Assembly: GCA_043743105.1 (NCBI GenBank)
Contig: JAYTXD010000002.1
Location: forward strand, 1 to 23,446
Source of the DNA: RYN-417 sp043743105
GTDB lineage: Bacteria; Patescibacteriota; Saccharimonadia; Saccharimonadales; JACDBH01
Direction: 5' to 3'
DNA: 23,446 nt
How positions within the stretch are numbered: the stretch's first letter is position 1; every line of letters starts with the position of its first letter. Shown here piece by piece: positions 7,365 through 16,000 of this stretch. The position numbers and the translations under genes were made by a program. Below the pieces are notes generated by a model. It was not told where the DNA came from and ran no database searches. It saw nothing but the letters and a program-made list of their open reading frames with translations.

Positions 7365-8810
7365 ATGGAAAACCTCCAACAAAATAAAAACATTCAACCT
7401 GGTCTCGGCGTAGAACCACTCCTCCAAACTACTACCCTTAAAGGGCCTGATGGCAAAATATGGACCGTCCATACACCTGTAGTTTCATCTATTGAGGCAG
7501 TGCCTACTTCGAATGTAACCGAGTTTACGGCTCTACCTGGTAGCGAGGGTCAGCTTGATAATCCAGTCGACATGCCACCACTATTAGAAACATTGTCTGG
7601 TGAAATAGGGGTAGATACCCCCCTCGACCTGCTTGTAGCGTCAACGATAGCTCCAACATCGGAAGCAATCGTTATACCCATGGCACCGCGCAGCCCCAAG
7701 AAGCTCCGCTGGCTTGGTGCAGCTGCCGCTGGTACTGCAACTGCACTATTAGCACAGAAGGGCATTCATACAAGAGCAGTACAAGATCACGGCGAATATG
7801 TTGCCCGAAAAACTGCTGGTGTTATTGGTAATGTTGGTACTGTGGTGCATGCAAAAGCAGGCGATGTAGCAGCATCTGTACATGAAAAAGCTCAAGATGG
7901 TAGAGACATGGCTGCGCTTATAGGCCTACGGCGTGTACTTGCAGGGCGCAAAGAAGCCAGTGCTCGTAAGGATATTAAAAAGTTCCGACATCGTGGGGAA
8001 CAGCTAAAGCATGTCGTAGATGCACAGGATACGACTTACAAAGGCAACTTTACACCGCAACAAGACCCAAATGGGAGAAAATTACTCCGAATACCCGATG
8101 GAGACTTGCGACCAGTAGACAGGCGCTCTAAGCGCCAACAAGCAAAAGCAGGCCGTCAGCTACATAAAAAATATGCCACTGAAATGCAGCATCATGAGAT
8201 ACGAGAACGCTACGAAACCCCGACACCTTCTTCTGAGAGAAAAGCGCACATGCAGCAAGTTTACAATGATCGTAGTCGTAGAGACATATTAAAGTATTGG
8301 GTAGATACAATGGGTAGCGAAGAAGCAGGTTATGACGAATATACACGTCGTTATAACCAAGGCATAGACTTTGCAGACCCTACGATACACATCCCAACCA
8401 CAGCACTGAGTGAGACTTTATACTTAGGAGAAAGAACTGATCCGACTGGCCGAGTTAATCGCTTGCATGCGCCACATATAGAAACGGTTGCCGAACTTGT
8501 TGAACATCAGCGACACCGTCAAGCAACTACATGGGGTGAGAAGCGTAGACAGAACTGGGACGTAAGACGCGGTAGAGCACTAGGAGAAAAGAGCCGTGAA
8601 CTTGATCAAAAACTTGAGTCGTCTATTACTGGCACGGATGCTCGTGGACAGACGGCTGAGTACAGGCGACGTATCGCAGTCCAGAAGGCATGGACAGCGC
8701 ACAACAAGAGGATTGAACTTGGTGGTAAGGCTGGAGCAGCAGAGCAAGCAAAGCTCGCGCGTAAAGCACAAAAAATCGCTCGTAGAAATGCTCGCCGTTC
8801 GACACCATAA
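7365..8810 (+). CDS. Unknown basic protein of the T4SS locus with one weak hydrophobic segment
   Basis: I do not recognise this 481-residue protein. The first 105 residues are acidic to neutral and rich in Pro, Thr and Val. A short hydrophobic stretch follows (WLGAAAAGTATALLAQ, about 115-130) after a basic PKKLR, and could be a weak membrane segment. The rest is highly charged and basic, with Arg/Lys/Gln/His-rich helices, and it ends ARKAQKIARRNARRSTP. No enzyme motif is visible. It lies between the VirB6-like and PrgI-like genes, so a structural or nucleic-acid-contacting role at the channel base is possible, but that is inference. A strong promoter lies directly upstream, the message looks leaderless, and no ribosome site is present. 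It looks lineage-specific. Confidence 0.75.
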   Translation: MENLQQNKNIQPGLGVEPLLQTTTLKGPDGKIWTVHTPVVSSIEAVPTSNVTEFTALPGSEGQLDNPVDMPPLLETLSGEIGVDTPLDLLVASTIAPTSEAIVIPMAPRSPKKLRWLGAAAAGTATALLAQKGIHTRAVQDHGEYVARKTAGVIGNVGTVVHAKAGDVAASVHEKAQDGRDMAALIGLRRVLAGRKEASARKDIKKFRHRGEQLKHVVDAQDTTYKGNFTPQQDPNGRKLLRIPDGDLRPVDRRSKRQQAKAGRQLHKKYATEMQHHEIRERYETPTPSSERKAHMQQVYNDRSRRDILKYWVDTMGSEEAGYDEYTRRYNQGIDFADPTIHIPTTALSETLYLGERTDPTGRVNRLHAPHIETVAELVEHQRHRQATTWGEKRRQNWDVRRGRALGEKSRELDQKLESSITGTDARGQTAEYRRRIAVQKAWTAHNKRIELGGKAGAAEQAKLARKAQKIARRNARRSTP

Positions 8811-8884
8811 GTTCTCATTAGTTTTATGGCTGCAGCATATGTTTTAGTAAGAGCCTTTGGGTATGCAAGAGACTGCTAAGGCAT

Positions 8885-8890
8885 TATACT
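8885..8890 (+). promoter_or_regulatory. -10 element before the PrgI-like gene, probable near-leaderless start
   Basis: TATACT (5 of 6 to the consensus) ends 10 bases before the ATG at 8901, so transcription would begin at about 8897 and leave only 3-4 leader bases. No Shine-Dalgarno is present (the bases before the ATG read ATAGTTAAT). A -35 element at the right distance is poor (TATGCA at 8862). The arrangement repeats that of the preceding gene, which strengthens both calls. The 90-base gap 8811-8900 holds no other feature I can support. Confidence 0.45.
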
Positions 8891-8900
8891 TATAGTTAAT

Positions 8901-10088
8901 ATGGCGACGTATAAGGTGCTGCAAGATATTGAGGCAGAAGATAAGCTGTTGGGGCCGTTAACGCTTAAACAGTTTATTTTTGCTATCATCACGATAGGCA
9001 TTGGATTTATTGAATTTAAACTGGTAACCACGACCGCATTAAGTGTAGTGCGCTGGCCTTTTGTGATAGCACTGCTTTTACCGATGGCTGTGTTCGGATT
9101 TTTGGCGGCGCCTATTAGCCGTGACCAACCAAATGATGTGTGGCTCTTGGCGCGTTTACGCTTTTTATTAAAGCCACACATACGTATCTGGAACCAGGAT
9201 GGGCTTAGCCAGCTCGTAACAATAACGGTGCCGAAAAAAGTTGAAAAAATATTCACGAACGGGCTTGATCAGACAGAGGTGAAAAGTCGTCTAACGGCAC
9301 TTGCCAGCACACTCGATAGCCGTGGGTGGGCTATTAAGAATGTCGATGTAAATATGTTTACTCAACCGGGATATCTGAGTACGAGTGACGAGTCCGACCG
9401 GTTGGTTGCTCCCAGTACGCTTTCTGTAAATGAGCCGGTAATAGATGTGCACGCGGCCGATGATATGATGGACGCCCGCAATAACCCTATTGCGCAGCAC
9501 CTTGACCAGATGGTAATTGCATCGACGGCACAGCATCAGCAGGCCGTAAGGCAGAGCGTACAGCAAGGAACACCAACTACTAATCCACCGGCCGATTATT
9601 GGTTTTTGAACCAGCAAAATGGCGCAGGGCCCCAGGCAACTCCACCGCAAGGGTATGCAACATTTCAGGGCGGGCAAGTGGTAGCACCAGGATCTGCGGA
9701 CATCGTGGACCCAGAGCCAACGTCGGCAGAAAAGGCACTAATAGAGAAAATTGAGGCCGAGAATGCAAAAGATAAACAGTTTTCGCATTCGCATTTAAAA
9801 ACATTACAGCCCCTTCATACAGACACGGTTGAAGCACCTAAATCACACCTCACACCTGTTGATCCATATGCAGTTATGGTTGATACAAACCCAGATTTGA
9901 CCGTGTTACCACCCGTTTCAGCTCCAATGCCAATAGCGCCACCAAAGACCCAACCCGCTAGCGCATCCACCCCTAATCCTGCTATACTAAATCTTGCAAA
10001 TAACGACGACTTAAACGTGGCAACAATCGCCCGTCAAGCCAAGCGTATTAGTGAGGCAGATGGGGAAGTGGTGATATCGTTGCATTAG
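8901..10088 (+). CDS. PrgI-family (VirB3-like) T4SS inner-membrane protein with long C-terminal extension
   Basis: The 395-residue protein opens with a classic PrgI domain: a short N-terminus (ATYKVLQDIEAEDKLLGPLTLKQF), two adjacent membrane helices at about 26-46 and 52-71 (IFAIITIGIGFIEF..., WPFVIALLLPMAVFGFLAAP), and a conserved segment DVWLLARLRFLLKPHIRIWNQ. PrgI-family proteins are the Gram-positive equivalents of VirB3, which dock the VirB4 ATPase to the membrane channel. The TraC-like and VirB4 genes follow directly, as expected. Typical members are little over 100 residues. Here about 290 extra residues follow, Pro/Gln/Ala-rich and probably cytosolic, including a coiled-coil-like stretch (SAEKALIEKIEAENAKDKQ). 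The tail may reach the ATPase or cargo, which is inference. The start has no Shine-Dalgarno (see the upstream -10 element). Confidence 0.85.
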   Translation: MATYKVLQDIEAEDKLLGPLTLKQFIFAIITIGIGFIEFKLVTTTALSVVRWPFVIALLLPMAVFGFLAAPISRDQPNDVWLLARLRFLLKPHIRIWNQDGLSQLVTITVPKKVEKIFTNGLDQTEVKSRLTALASTLDSRGWAIKNVDVNMFTQPGYLSTSDESDRLVAPSTLSVNEPVIDVHAADDMMDARNNPIAQHLDQMVIASTAQHQQAVRQSVQQGTPTTNPPADYWFLNQQNGAGPQATPPQGYATFQGGQVVAPGSADIVDPEPTSAEKALIEKIEAENAKDKQFSHSHLKTLQPLHTDTVEAPKSHLTPVDPYAVMVDTNPDLTVLPPVSAPMPIAPPKTQPASASTPNPAILNLANNDDLNVATIARQAKRISEADGEVVISLH

Positions 10089-10148
10089 ATGTTGTAGTGT
10101 TGGTGCGAGTGAGTTTTGGGGTAAAACGTAGGGTGGAAAAACAGAATA

Positions 10149-11117
10149 ATGAATCCGAATAATATGCAGCCGAACCAGTTACCAAGTGTACCGACTCGTG
10201 GGTCGGCAGGTCCAGCCACACCGCCAAACTATAACCCAAACCCGGCTGTCCAAGGCCCAACGCCGTTTATACAACCAAGCAACCCGATGGGCTACGCCGC
10301 TACACAGTACGCACCGCAGCCTGGACAAGCCTACACAACTCAACCGGGTAGCCCTCAAGCCGTTGCTGGCCCGCCGCCGCCTAAGTCAAACCCAAACAGC
10401 ACACAGAACTCCTTACAGATAGCAGAGATACGCGATGGTATTGTCATTATGCAGGATGGTAGTTTTAGATCAGTCATTATGGTTAAAAGTATTAACTTTG
10501 ACCTTATGAGTCCGCAAGAGCGCGAAGCTGTAGAGTATAGCTACCAGGGCTTTTTAAATTCGCTGTACTTTCCGGTACAGATCTTTACACGTTCCCAAAA
10601 GGTTGATCTGCGGCCATATATTGAAAAGCTCGACAAAATTCGCTCTGAGCACGACAACATGCTTTTGGCGCTTTTGATGGAAGACTACATTGCCTTTATG
10701 AGCGATTTAGCAGTACAGACGAGCATTATGGACAAGAAGTTTTATGTGGTTGTGCCGTATATACCAGTAGTTGACGCCCAAAAGGCTGTAGAAGCCAGTA
10801 AGAACTTTGTGAGCAACTTCATGGGAGTATTCTCGCAAAAAGAGACAAGAGTTACGATTAATGAAGCTGATTTAGAAGCGGCTAAGACCGAACTCCGCAA
10901 CCGTGTACAAGCTGCTTTAGGTGGACTTTTGCAATGTGGTGTACAGGGGCTTCCGCTGGATACGCAGGAGCTTATCGAACTCTACTACGACGCTTACAAC
11001 CCCGATACGGCCACCCGCCAACAACTTAAGAATTTTAATGATCTTAATGCACCCGTGGTAACCAAAGGCGAAGGCTTTGCACGTCAACCAGAATTAGAAA
11101 GAGAACTACAAGGATGA
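10149..11117 (+). CDS. TraC-like / VirB4 N-terminal-domain protein encoded separately
   Basis: The product is 322 residues. The first 95 or so are Pro/Gln/Asn-rich and disordered. From about 95 to 300 there is an alpha/beta domain opening LQIAEIRDGIVIMQDGSFRSVIMVKSINFDLMS and later VDLRPYIEKLDKI and KKFYVVVPYIPV. This matches the N-terminal region of VirB4/TraC-type ATPases (the TraC-like domain), which normally precedes the motor domain in one chain. No Walker motifs occur. The VirB4 ATPase gene follows 7 bases after its TGA stop, so the two products very likely assemble together. The ribosome site is weak (GGTGG about 12 bases upstream). The 60-base gap before it holds only a small hairpin, GTTTT-GGGGT-AAAAC. 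The TGA stop supports the standard genetic code. Confidence 0.8.
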   Translation: MNPNNMQPNQLPSVPTRGSAGPATPPNYNPNPAVQGPTPFIQPSNPMGYAATQYAPQPGQAYTTQPGSPQAVAGPPPPKSNPNSTQNSLQIAEIRDGIVIMQDGSFRSVIMVKSINFDLMSPQEREAVEYSYQGFLNSLYFPVQIFTRSQKVDLRPYIEKLDKIRSEHDNMLLALLMEDYIAFMSDLAVQTSIMDKKFYVVVPYIPVVDAQKAVEASKNFVSNFMGVFSQKETRVTINEADLEAAKTELRNRVQAALGGLLQCGVQGLPLDTQELIELYYDAYNPDTATRQQLKNFNDLNAPVVTKGEGFARQPELERELQG

Positions 11118-11124
11118 CAAAATA

Positions 11125-13038
11125 ATGGCATTTGGCAAAAACAAAGCACAGTCTGACCCTGTTGCAATAGCCCAAGCCCAGCGCATGCGCGAAGAGCAAG
11201 AGGTTACGAGTGCCTTTAAGAAGGGTATTACGGCTCTTCGCGACTTTATTGCTCCAAGTTCTATTGAGTTTCAGAGTGGTTTTTTTAGAATTGGCACCCG
11301 CTATGCCCGCACGTTTTATGTCTATGGTTACCCGCGGCAGATCTTTACTGGCTGGTTGAGTGGGATGGTAAACCTCGACGAAGTGATTGACCTGAGTATG
11401 TTTATCTACCCAGTTGAAAGCCAGGTAGTGCTAGAAAACCTTCGTAAAAAAGTGGGGCAGCTAGAGGCAGGTCTGCAGATTGATGCCGAAAAAGGTAGGG
11501 TACGTGACCCCGCTAAGCAGGCTAGCATAATCGATGCCGAAGAAATGCGTGACAAGCTTCAGGTGGGCGAGGAGCGGTTCTTTCGGTTTGGGTTGTATTT
11601 TACAATCTACGGAGAGAGCTTAGACGAGCTTGAATTTGTAAGCCACAAAGTTGAATCAATGCTTGGCCAACAGCTCATTTATTCGAAGCCCGCCAGCGCC
11701 CAGCAAGAGCAGGGGCTTAATAGCACCTTGCCGCAGTTTGTTGACCAGCTGCAGATCCGCCGGAATATGAACACCGGTGCACTTTCGACATCTTTTCCGT
11801 TTACCTCAGCCGATTTGAGCCAAGACAGCGGTATTTTGTATGGCATCAATATGCACAACTCGGGCCTCGTTATCTTTGACCGCTTTAGTCTCGAAAATGG
11901 CAACTCGGTGGTGTTTGCAAAGTCTGGAGCGGGTAAGAGCTTTGCGGTAAAGCTTGAAGCGCTTCGTAGCCTTATGTTTGGTACTGAGATATTTATTATT
12001 GACCCAGAAAACGAATACCAGCGTATGAGCGACGCGGTTGGTGGTGCCTATGTTCGCCTAAGCTTAAGTTCTAATACCCGCATTAACCCGTTTGATTTGC
12101 CGCAGGTTGTTGATGCTGAAGAAGCTGACAACGCACTTCGGAGCAACCTAATAACCTTGCACGGCCTACTGCGCCTAATGATGGGTGGAGCCCAGTCGCA
12201 AATGCTTGGGGCGCAAGGAGGTGTTATACAGCCAGCGCTAAATCCAGTCGAAGAGTCGGACCTTGATGCTGCGCTGATTGAAACTTATGCCCGTGCTGGC
12301 ATTACAAATGATCCGCTTACGCATCAGTCGCCGCCGCCTACCATTAACGAACTATACGATACGCTGCTTCATATGGGCGGTACAGGGCCACAGCTGGCAC
12401 AACGCTTACGTAAATATACGACCGGTACGTTCGCCGGCATATTCAGCCAACAGAGCAACATCAATATCAACAACCCGATGGTGGTCTTTAATATCCGTGA
12501 CCTCGAAGACGAGCTACGCCCCGTTGCTATGTATATTGTGCTCAACTACATCTGGAATAAGACTAAGTCGGACCAGAAAAAGCGCATTCTGATTGTTGAC
12601 GAAGCATGGCAACTGATGAAGTACGAAGACTCGGCCAACTTCTTGTTTAGCCTCGCAAAACGCGCCCGTAAATATAACCTTGGTATTACAACAATTACCC
12701 AAGATGTCGAAGACTTTATGGGTTCACGCATGGGGAGGGCTATTGTAGCCAATGCTTCGATGCAGCTTTTGCTTAAACAATCGAGTTCGGCAGTAGATGT
12801 TTTGTCAGACGTATTCAAGCTTACCAGTGAAGAAAAAAAGCGCCTGAGTCAGTTCCCTGTTGGGCAAGGACTGTTTTTTGCAGGACAGAATCACGTGCAT
12901 ATTCAGATTATCGCCAGCGCTACCGAAACAGGTTTGATTACAACAAATCCGGCGCAAGTTCAGGCCATGCAGCAGGGAGACTTTAACCAGCCGCAAGGAA
13001 CGATTGACCTCAGTAACCGTTTAACCCCAGGAATGTAG
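11125..13038 (+). CDS. virB4: VirB4-family T4SS ATPase
   Basis: This 637-residue VirB4/TraC-type motor ATPase powers T4SS assembly and pilus or substrate movement at the cytoplasmic face of the membrane. The N-terminal 240 residues hold the VirB4 N domain (SSIEFQSGFFRIGTRYARTFYVYGYPRQ...). The ATPase part has Walker A SGAGKS at 267-272 (K271), a conserved IIDPENEYQRM just after it, Walker B ILIVDEAW with D492 and E493, and a later TQDVEDFMGS and MQLLLKQS that match the family's C-terminal motifs. Length is a little short for VirB4 (commonly about 800), which fits with part of the N-terminal region being in the preceding gene. AAGGA sits 10 bases before the ATG, inside the end of the upstream gene. 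I see no frameshift or missing catalytic residue. Confidence 0.95.
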   Translation: MAFGKNKAQSDPVAIAQAQRMREEQEVTSAFKKGITALRDFIAPSSIEFQSGFFRIGTRYARTFYVYGYPRQIFTGWLSGMVNLDEVIDLSMFIYPVESQVVLENLRKKVGQLEAGLQIDAEKGRVRDPAKQASIIDAEEMRDKLQVGEERFFRFGLYFTIYGESLDELEFVSHKVESMLGQQLIYSKPASAQQEQGLNSTLPQFVDQLQIRRNMNTGALSTSFPFTSADLSQDSGILYGINMHNSGLVIFDRFSLENGNSVVFAKSGAGKSFAVKLEALRSLMFGTEIFIIDPENEYQRMSDAVGGAYVRLSLSSNTRINPFDLPQVVDAEEADNALRSNLITLHGLLRLMMGGAQSQMLGAQGGVIQPALNPVEESDLDAALIETYARAGITNDPLTHQSPPPTINELYDTLLHMGGTGPQLAQRLRKYTTGTFAGIFSQQSNININNPMVVFNIRDLEDELRPVAMYIVLNYIWNKTKSDQKKRILIVDEAWQLMKYEDSANFLFSLAKRARKYNLGITTITQDVEDFMGSRMGRAIVANASMQLLLKQSSSAVDVLSDVFKLTSEEKKRLSQFPVGQGLFFAGQNHVHIQIIASATETGLITTNPAQVQAMQQGDFNQPQGTIDLSNRLTPGM

Positions 13039-13048
13039 CGCACCAAAC

Positions 13049-16000
13049 ATGGCTTTACCGCAAAGAGTTTATGATGACGAAGAAGAAAATGGCTATGAAG
13101 CCAATCAGTTAAGCGCACGCGAAAGAGCAAACAACAGATGGGGCATGAACCCGAACGACGAAACTGACGAACAAAATCCAACAGATGATCTGCGGGGATC
13201 TGGAGATGAGTCGAATGGCGATAAGGAGGAGGAACGCCATCTAAGATCCGTACCAACAGGTGATGATATTGAAGAACCAGGTAGCGGGGGATCGAGTGCC
13301 TACTCAAATACCGAGGCGAGCGATCCAGGGACACCTTTTAAATTCAGGAATCAAGAAAAAAAGAAGAATAAAAATATCAGGAGTGCAGTAAAGAAACATA
13401 AGAAAAAGTCACTTTATGCTGGTCTGGCTGGATTTGGAGTTGTCGTAGGCCTCATTATATTTATTTTCAACATAGGCTCGTTAAAAATACCACACCTTAT
13501 GGCTAACATAACTGCCTACCAATTTGCCCGGGTGTCACGTAATTTCGGCGACTCCGTGGCCCAGGTGACAGAAGAAAAGATAGCCGTTGATTCAGAGAAC
13601 CAGTTCGCGAAATCACTAAAGTCTAAATACGATGACATTGCTTCGAAAGTTGACAGCGTACGTGAACGTACATGGGGCAAACTTGATAAATACCGCCCTC
13701 AAAAAGTCATCGACAATATGCATGCAAGTGGCGAGCTGAAGTACATTTTCGAAGAAAAACAACCAAAGTTATTTCCTGAACTCAGAACTCCACGGCAAGT
13801 TTTAACGGGTGTAGAAATTGACGGCAAAGCATACAAACCGGGCACAGAAGGATGGTCAAAATATTTCGGAAAGGGAAGGGCGGAAAGGCTAAAAATTAGT
13901 GGCCAGCTTCAGGCGCAGATAGAAAGTACGTTGAAAGAATCAAATACACTCGTGCGCGGCTCCGTTGGAGCAAGCATTCGGGAAGAGCTCGGAATTAGGC
14001 TGAAAAGATGGGAAAAATTAACCAAGGCGTATAGAAATGCGAAGGCAGCGAAGGCAGCGGAAATTAAAGCAACGTATGAAGCAGAAAAGACTAGGCCTAC
14101 CGAACCTAGTGGTATTAGTCCCATTCAGGATGGTGAAGAAGTAGCAATTGAGACTGCGGACAATTGTGTTGAAAACCCAACCTGTTTAGAGGAGGCTGGA
14201 AATACAGATATTGCTAGTGTAGAGAAAAAGGTTTCAGAAAAAATTGGCAGCGCATTAAGTGAAAATTCGCTGCTGAATAAGGCAACTAGTTTTGTATCAA
14301 GTATATATGCAATAGCATTGCCGGTATGTATGATTTATGAAGCGTCAGTCACAAATTCCGGCTCTACTGTTGAGGCAAATAACGCCCGCAATATGAAAGC
14401 CTATTATACGCTTGCAGCGGGCGCAGACCAACAAAAATATGGCAAAACTCCAGGTGGTTCAGCGTTAAACGCCTCACAGGTGGGGGGGCTGAATGATGAG
14501 CTTGGGAACATTGCAAATGCACCGAGCGAGCTGCGCGCAAGCGGTAAAGCCGTAAGTGCAAATAATTATCCAAACCCCGAGGCATCTACGGCCGGTACCT
14601 ACACCATTGCCGATGCATTACTTGGTGATATTTTCGGCGGAGTATTTGGTGATATTTTTAATGAAATCGCTAAGCCAAGCTGCCCGATCATTACTGAACC
14701 AGCCGTGGGCGGAATAATGGCAGCAGCCGAAGCTTTTTTAACATTCACACCAATAGCTGGCGAGGCTTATACGGCAGCGAAATTAAGCGCTGAGGGTACC
14801 ATACAGGTATTATTAAAAAAAGCATTGGCGAAAGTATTTAGTCGCGAAGGTTTTGAATTTACAAAAGATTTTGGTACGAAGCTTGTCCGTGATGGTGCAC
14901 TTATAGTCGGCGGTTCTTATCTGGCCAAGGCTATAACTTTAGGCCGAATGGGGAGCATGCAGTCACCAGTTCCGAACAGCAAAAGCTTAGCCGTACAAGC
15001 AGATCAGGGTGGGTCAGCAGCAGCTGCGGGCATATGCCGCGAACAGCTATATTGCCGGCCTATGACAAAACCAGAGATAGTACAGAGCAATTTTGATGAT
15101 ACAAGAGATATCGCGTACCGCAACTCACGAAAGTCTATTTTTGAACGATTCTTAAGTCCTAACAATCCTACCTCGGCACTTACAAATACGGCAGTTAGCC
15201 TAAACACTGCCTTAGAACAACCCATCACCTCGTTATTCCATAACCTTATCACAAAAATAGGGGGCGCGTTGCAGCCCGATAAAGGCGTTCTGTCTCTATT
15301 CTTAAGCGCAACGCAGCGGCGTGCAGTTGCAGCAGTAACCAACGACAATTACAATATGGTCCAATGGGGCTGGACTCCAGATGAAGAGGCAGTCATTGAG
15401 GCAAATCCTGATATATATAGCCCGCTTAATAATGCTGAGATTGTTGAGCGTTCAGGCAAATTGGACGAATATAAGGCCAGTTTCAATAAATGCTTTACTG
15501 AAGATATCGGATCGCTGCTCGCAGATTTGCTGATCCAGCGCAATGAAGATGGCATCATTGACCCAAACAATGGAACGTGCGCACCGAATAACCTAGGTAC
15601 AGCAAACCCCGATGCTTTTTCTTACAGAGTATACATGCGTAATCAGGCAGTGCTCGACCATCTTAACGACATACAATCTCCAACCTCGCTAGGCACACCC
15701 ACTGTTAGTAATACTACACCGCCTGCACCAATATCAGTCTCAAACCTAAATGGCTACACTGTACCTTGCGGTGGTCAACCTGCACCCGTACGCCGCCTCA
15801 CGGGCCCGCGTGCCGACTGGACTGGAGTTCCAGATAGTGGGACTATAGGCACAAATAGTGCAGGGCAGCCCATTAAAGTCTACATTCGTGAAGCGTGCGA
15901 TACCACTAACCTAAAAACGATTTTTATAGGAGGAGGTATACACGGAACTGAAAACGGCGGTGGCTTAGTAGGGTGGGATTTGTTGTTTAATGCTGAATTA

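Noticed and set aside
9291..9677. Minus-strand 128-codon frame inside the PrgI-like gene
   Set aside because: It is isolated on the wrong strand within a good gene and has a cysteine/leucine-rich random-looking sequence.
10114..10128. GTTTT-GGGGT-AAAAC stem-loop before the TraC-like gene as a terminator
   Set aside because: It is a weak AT stem of five pairs with no T-tract, inside an operon whose genes must be cotranscribed.
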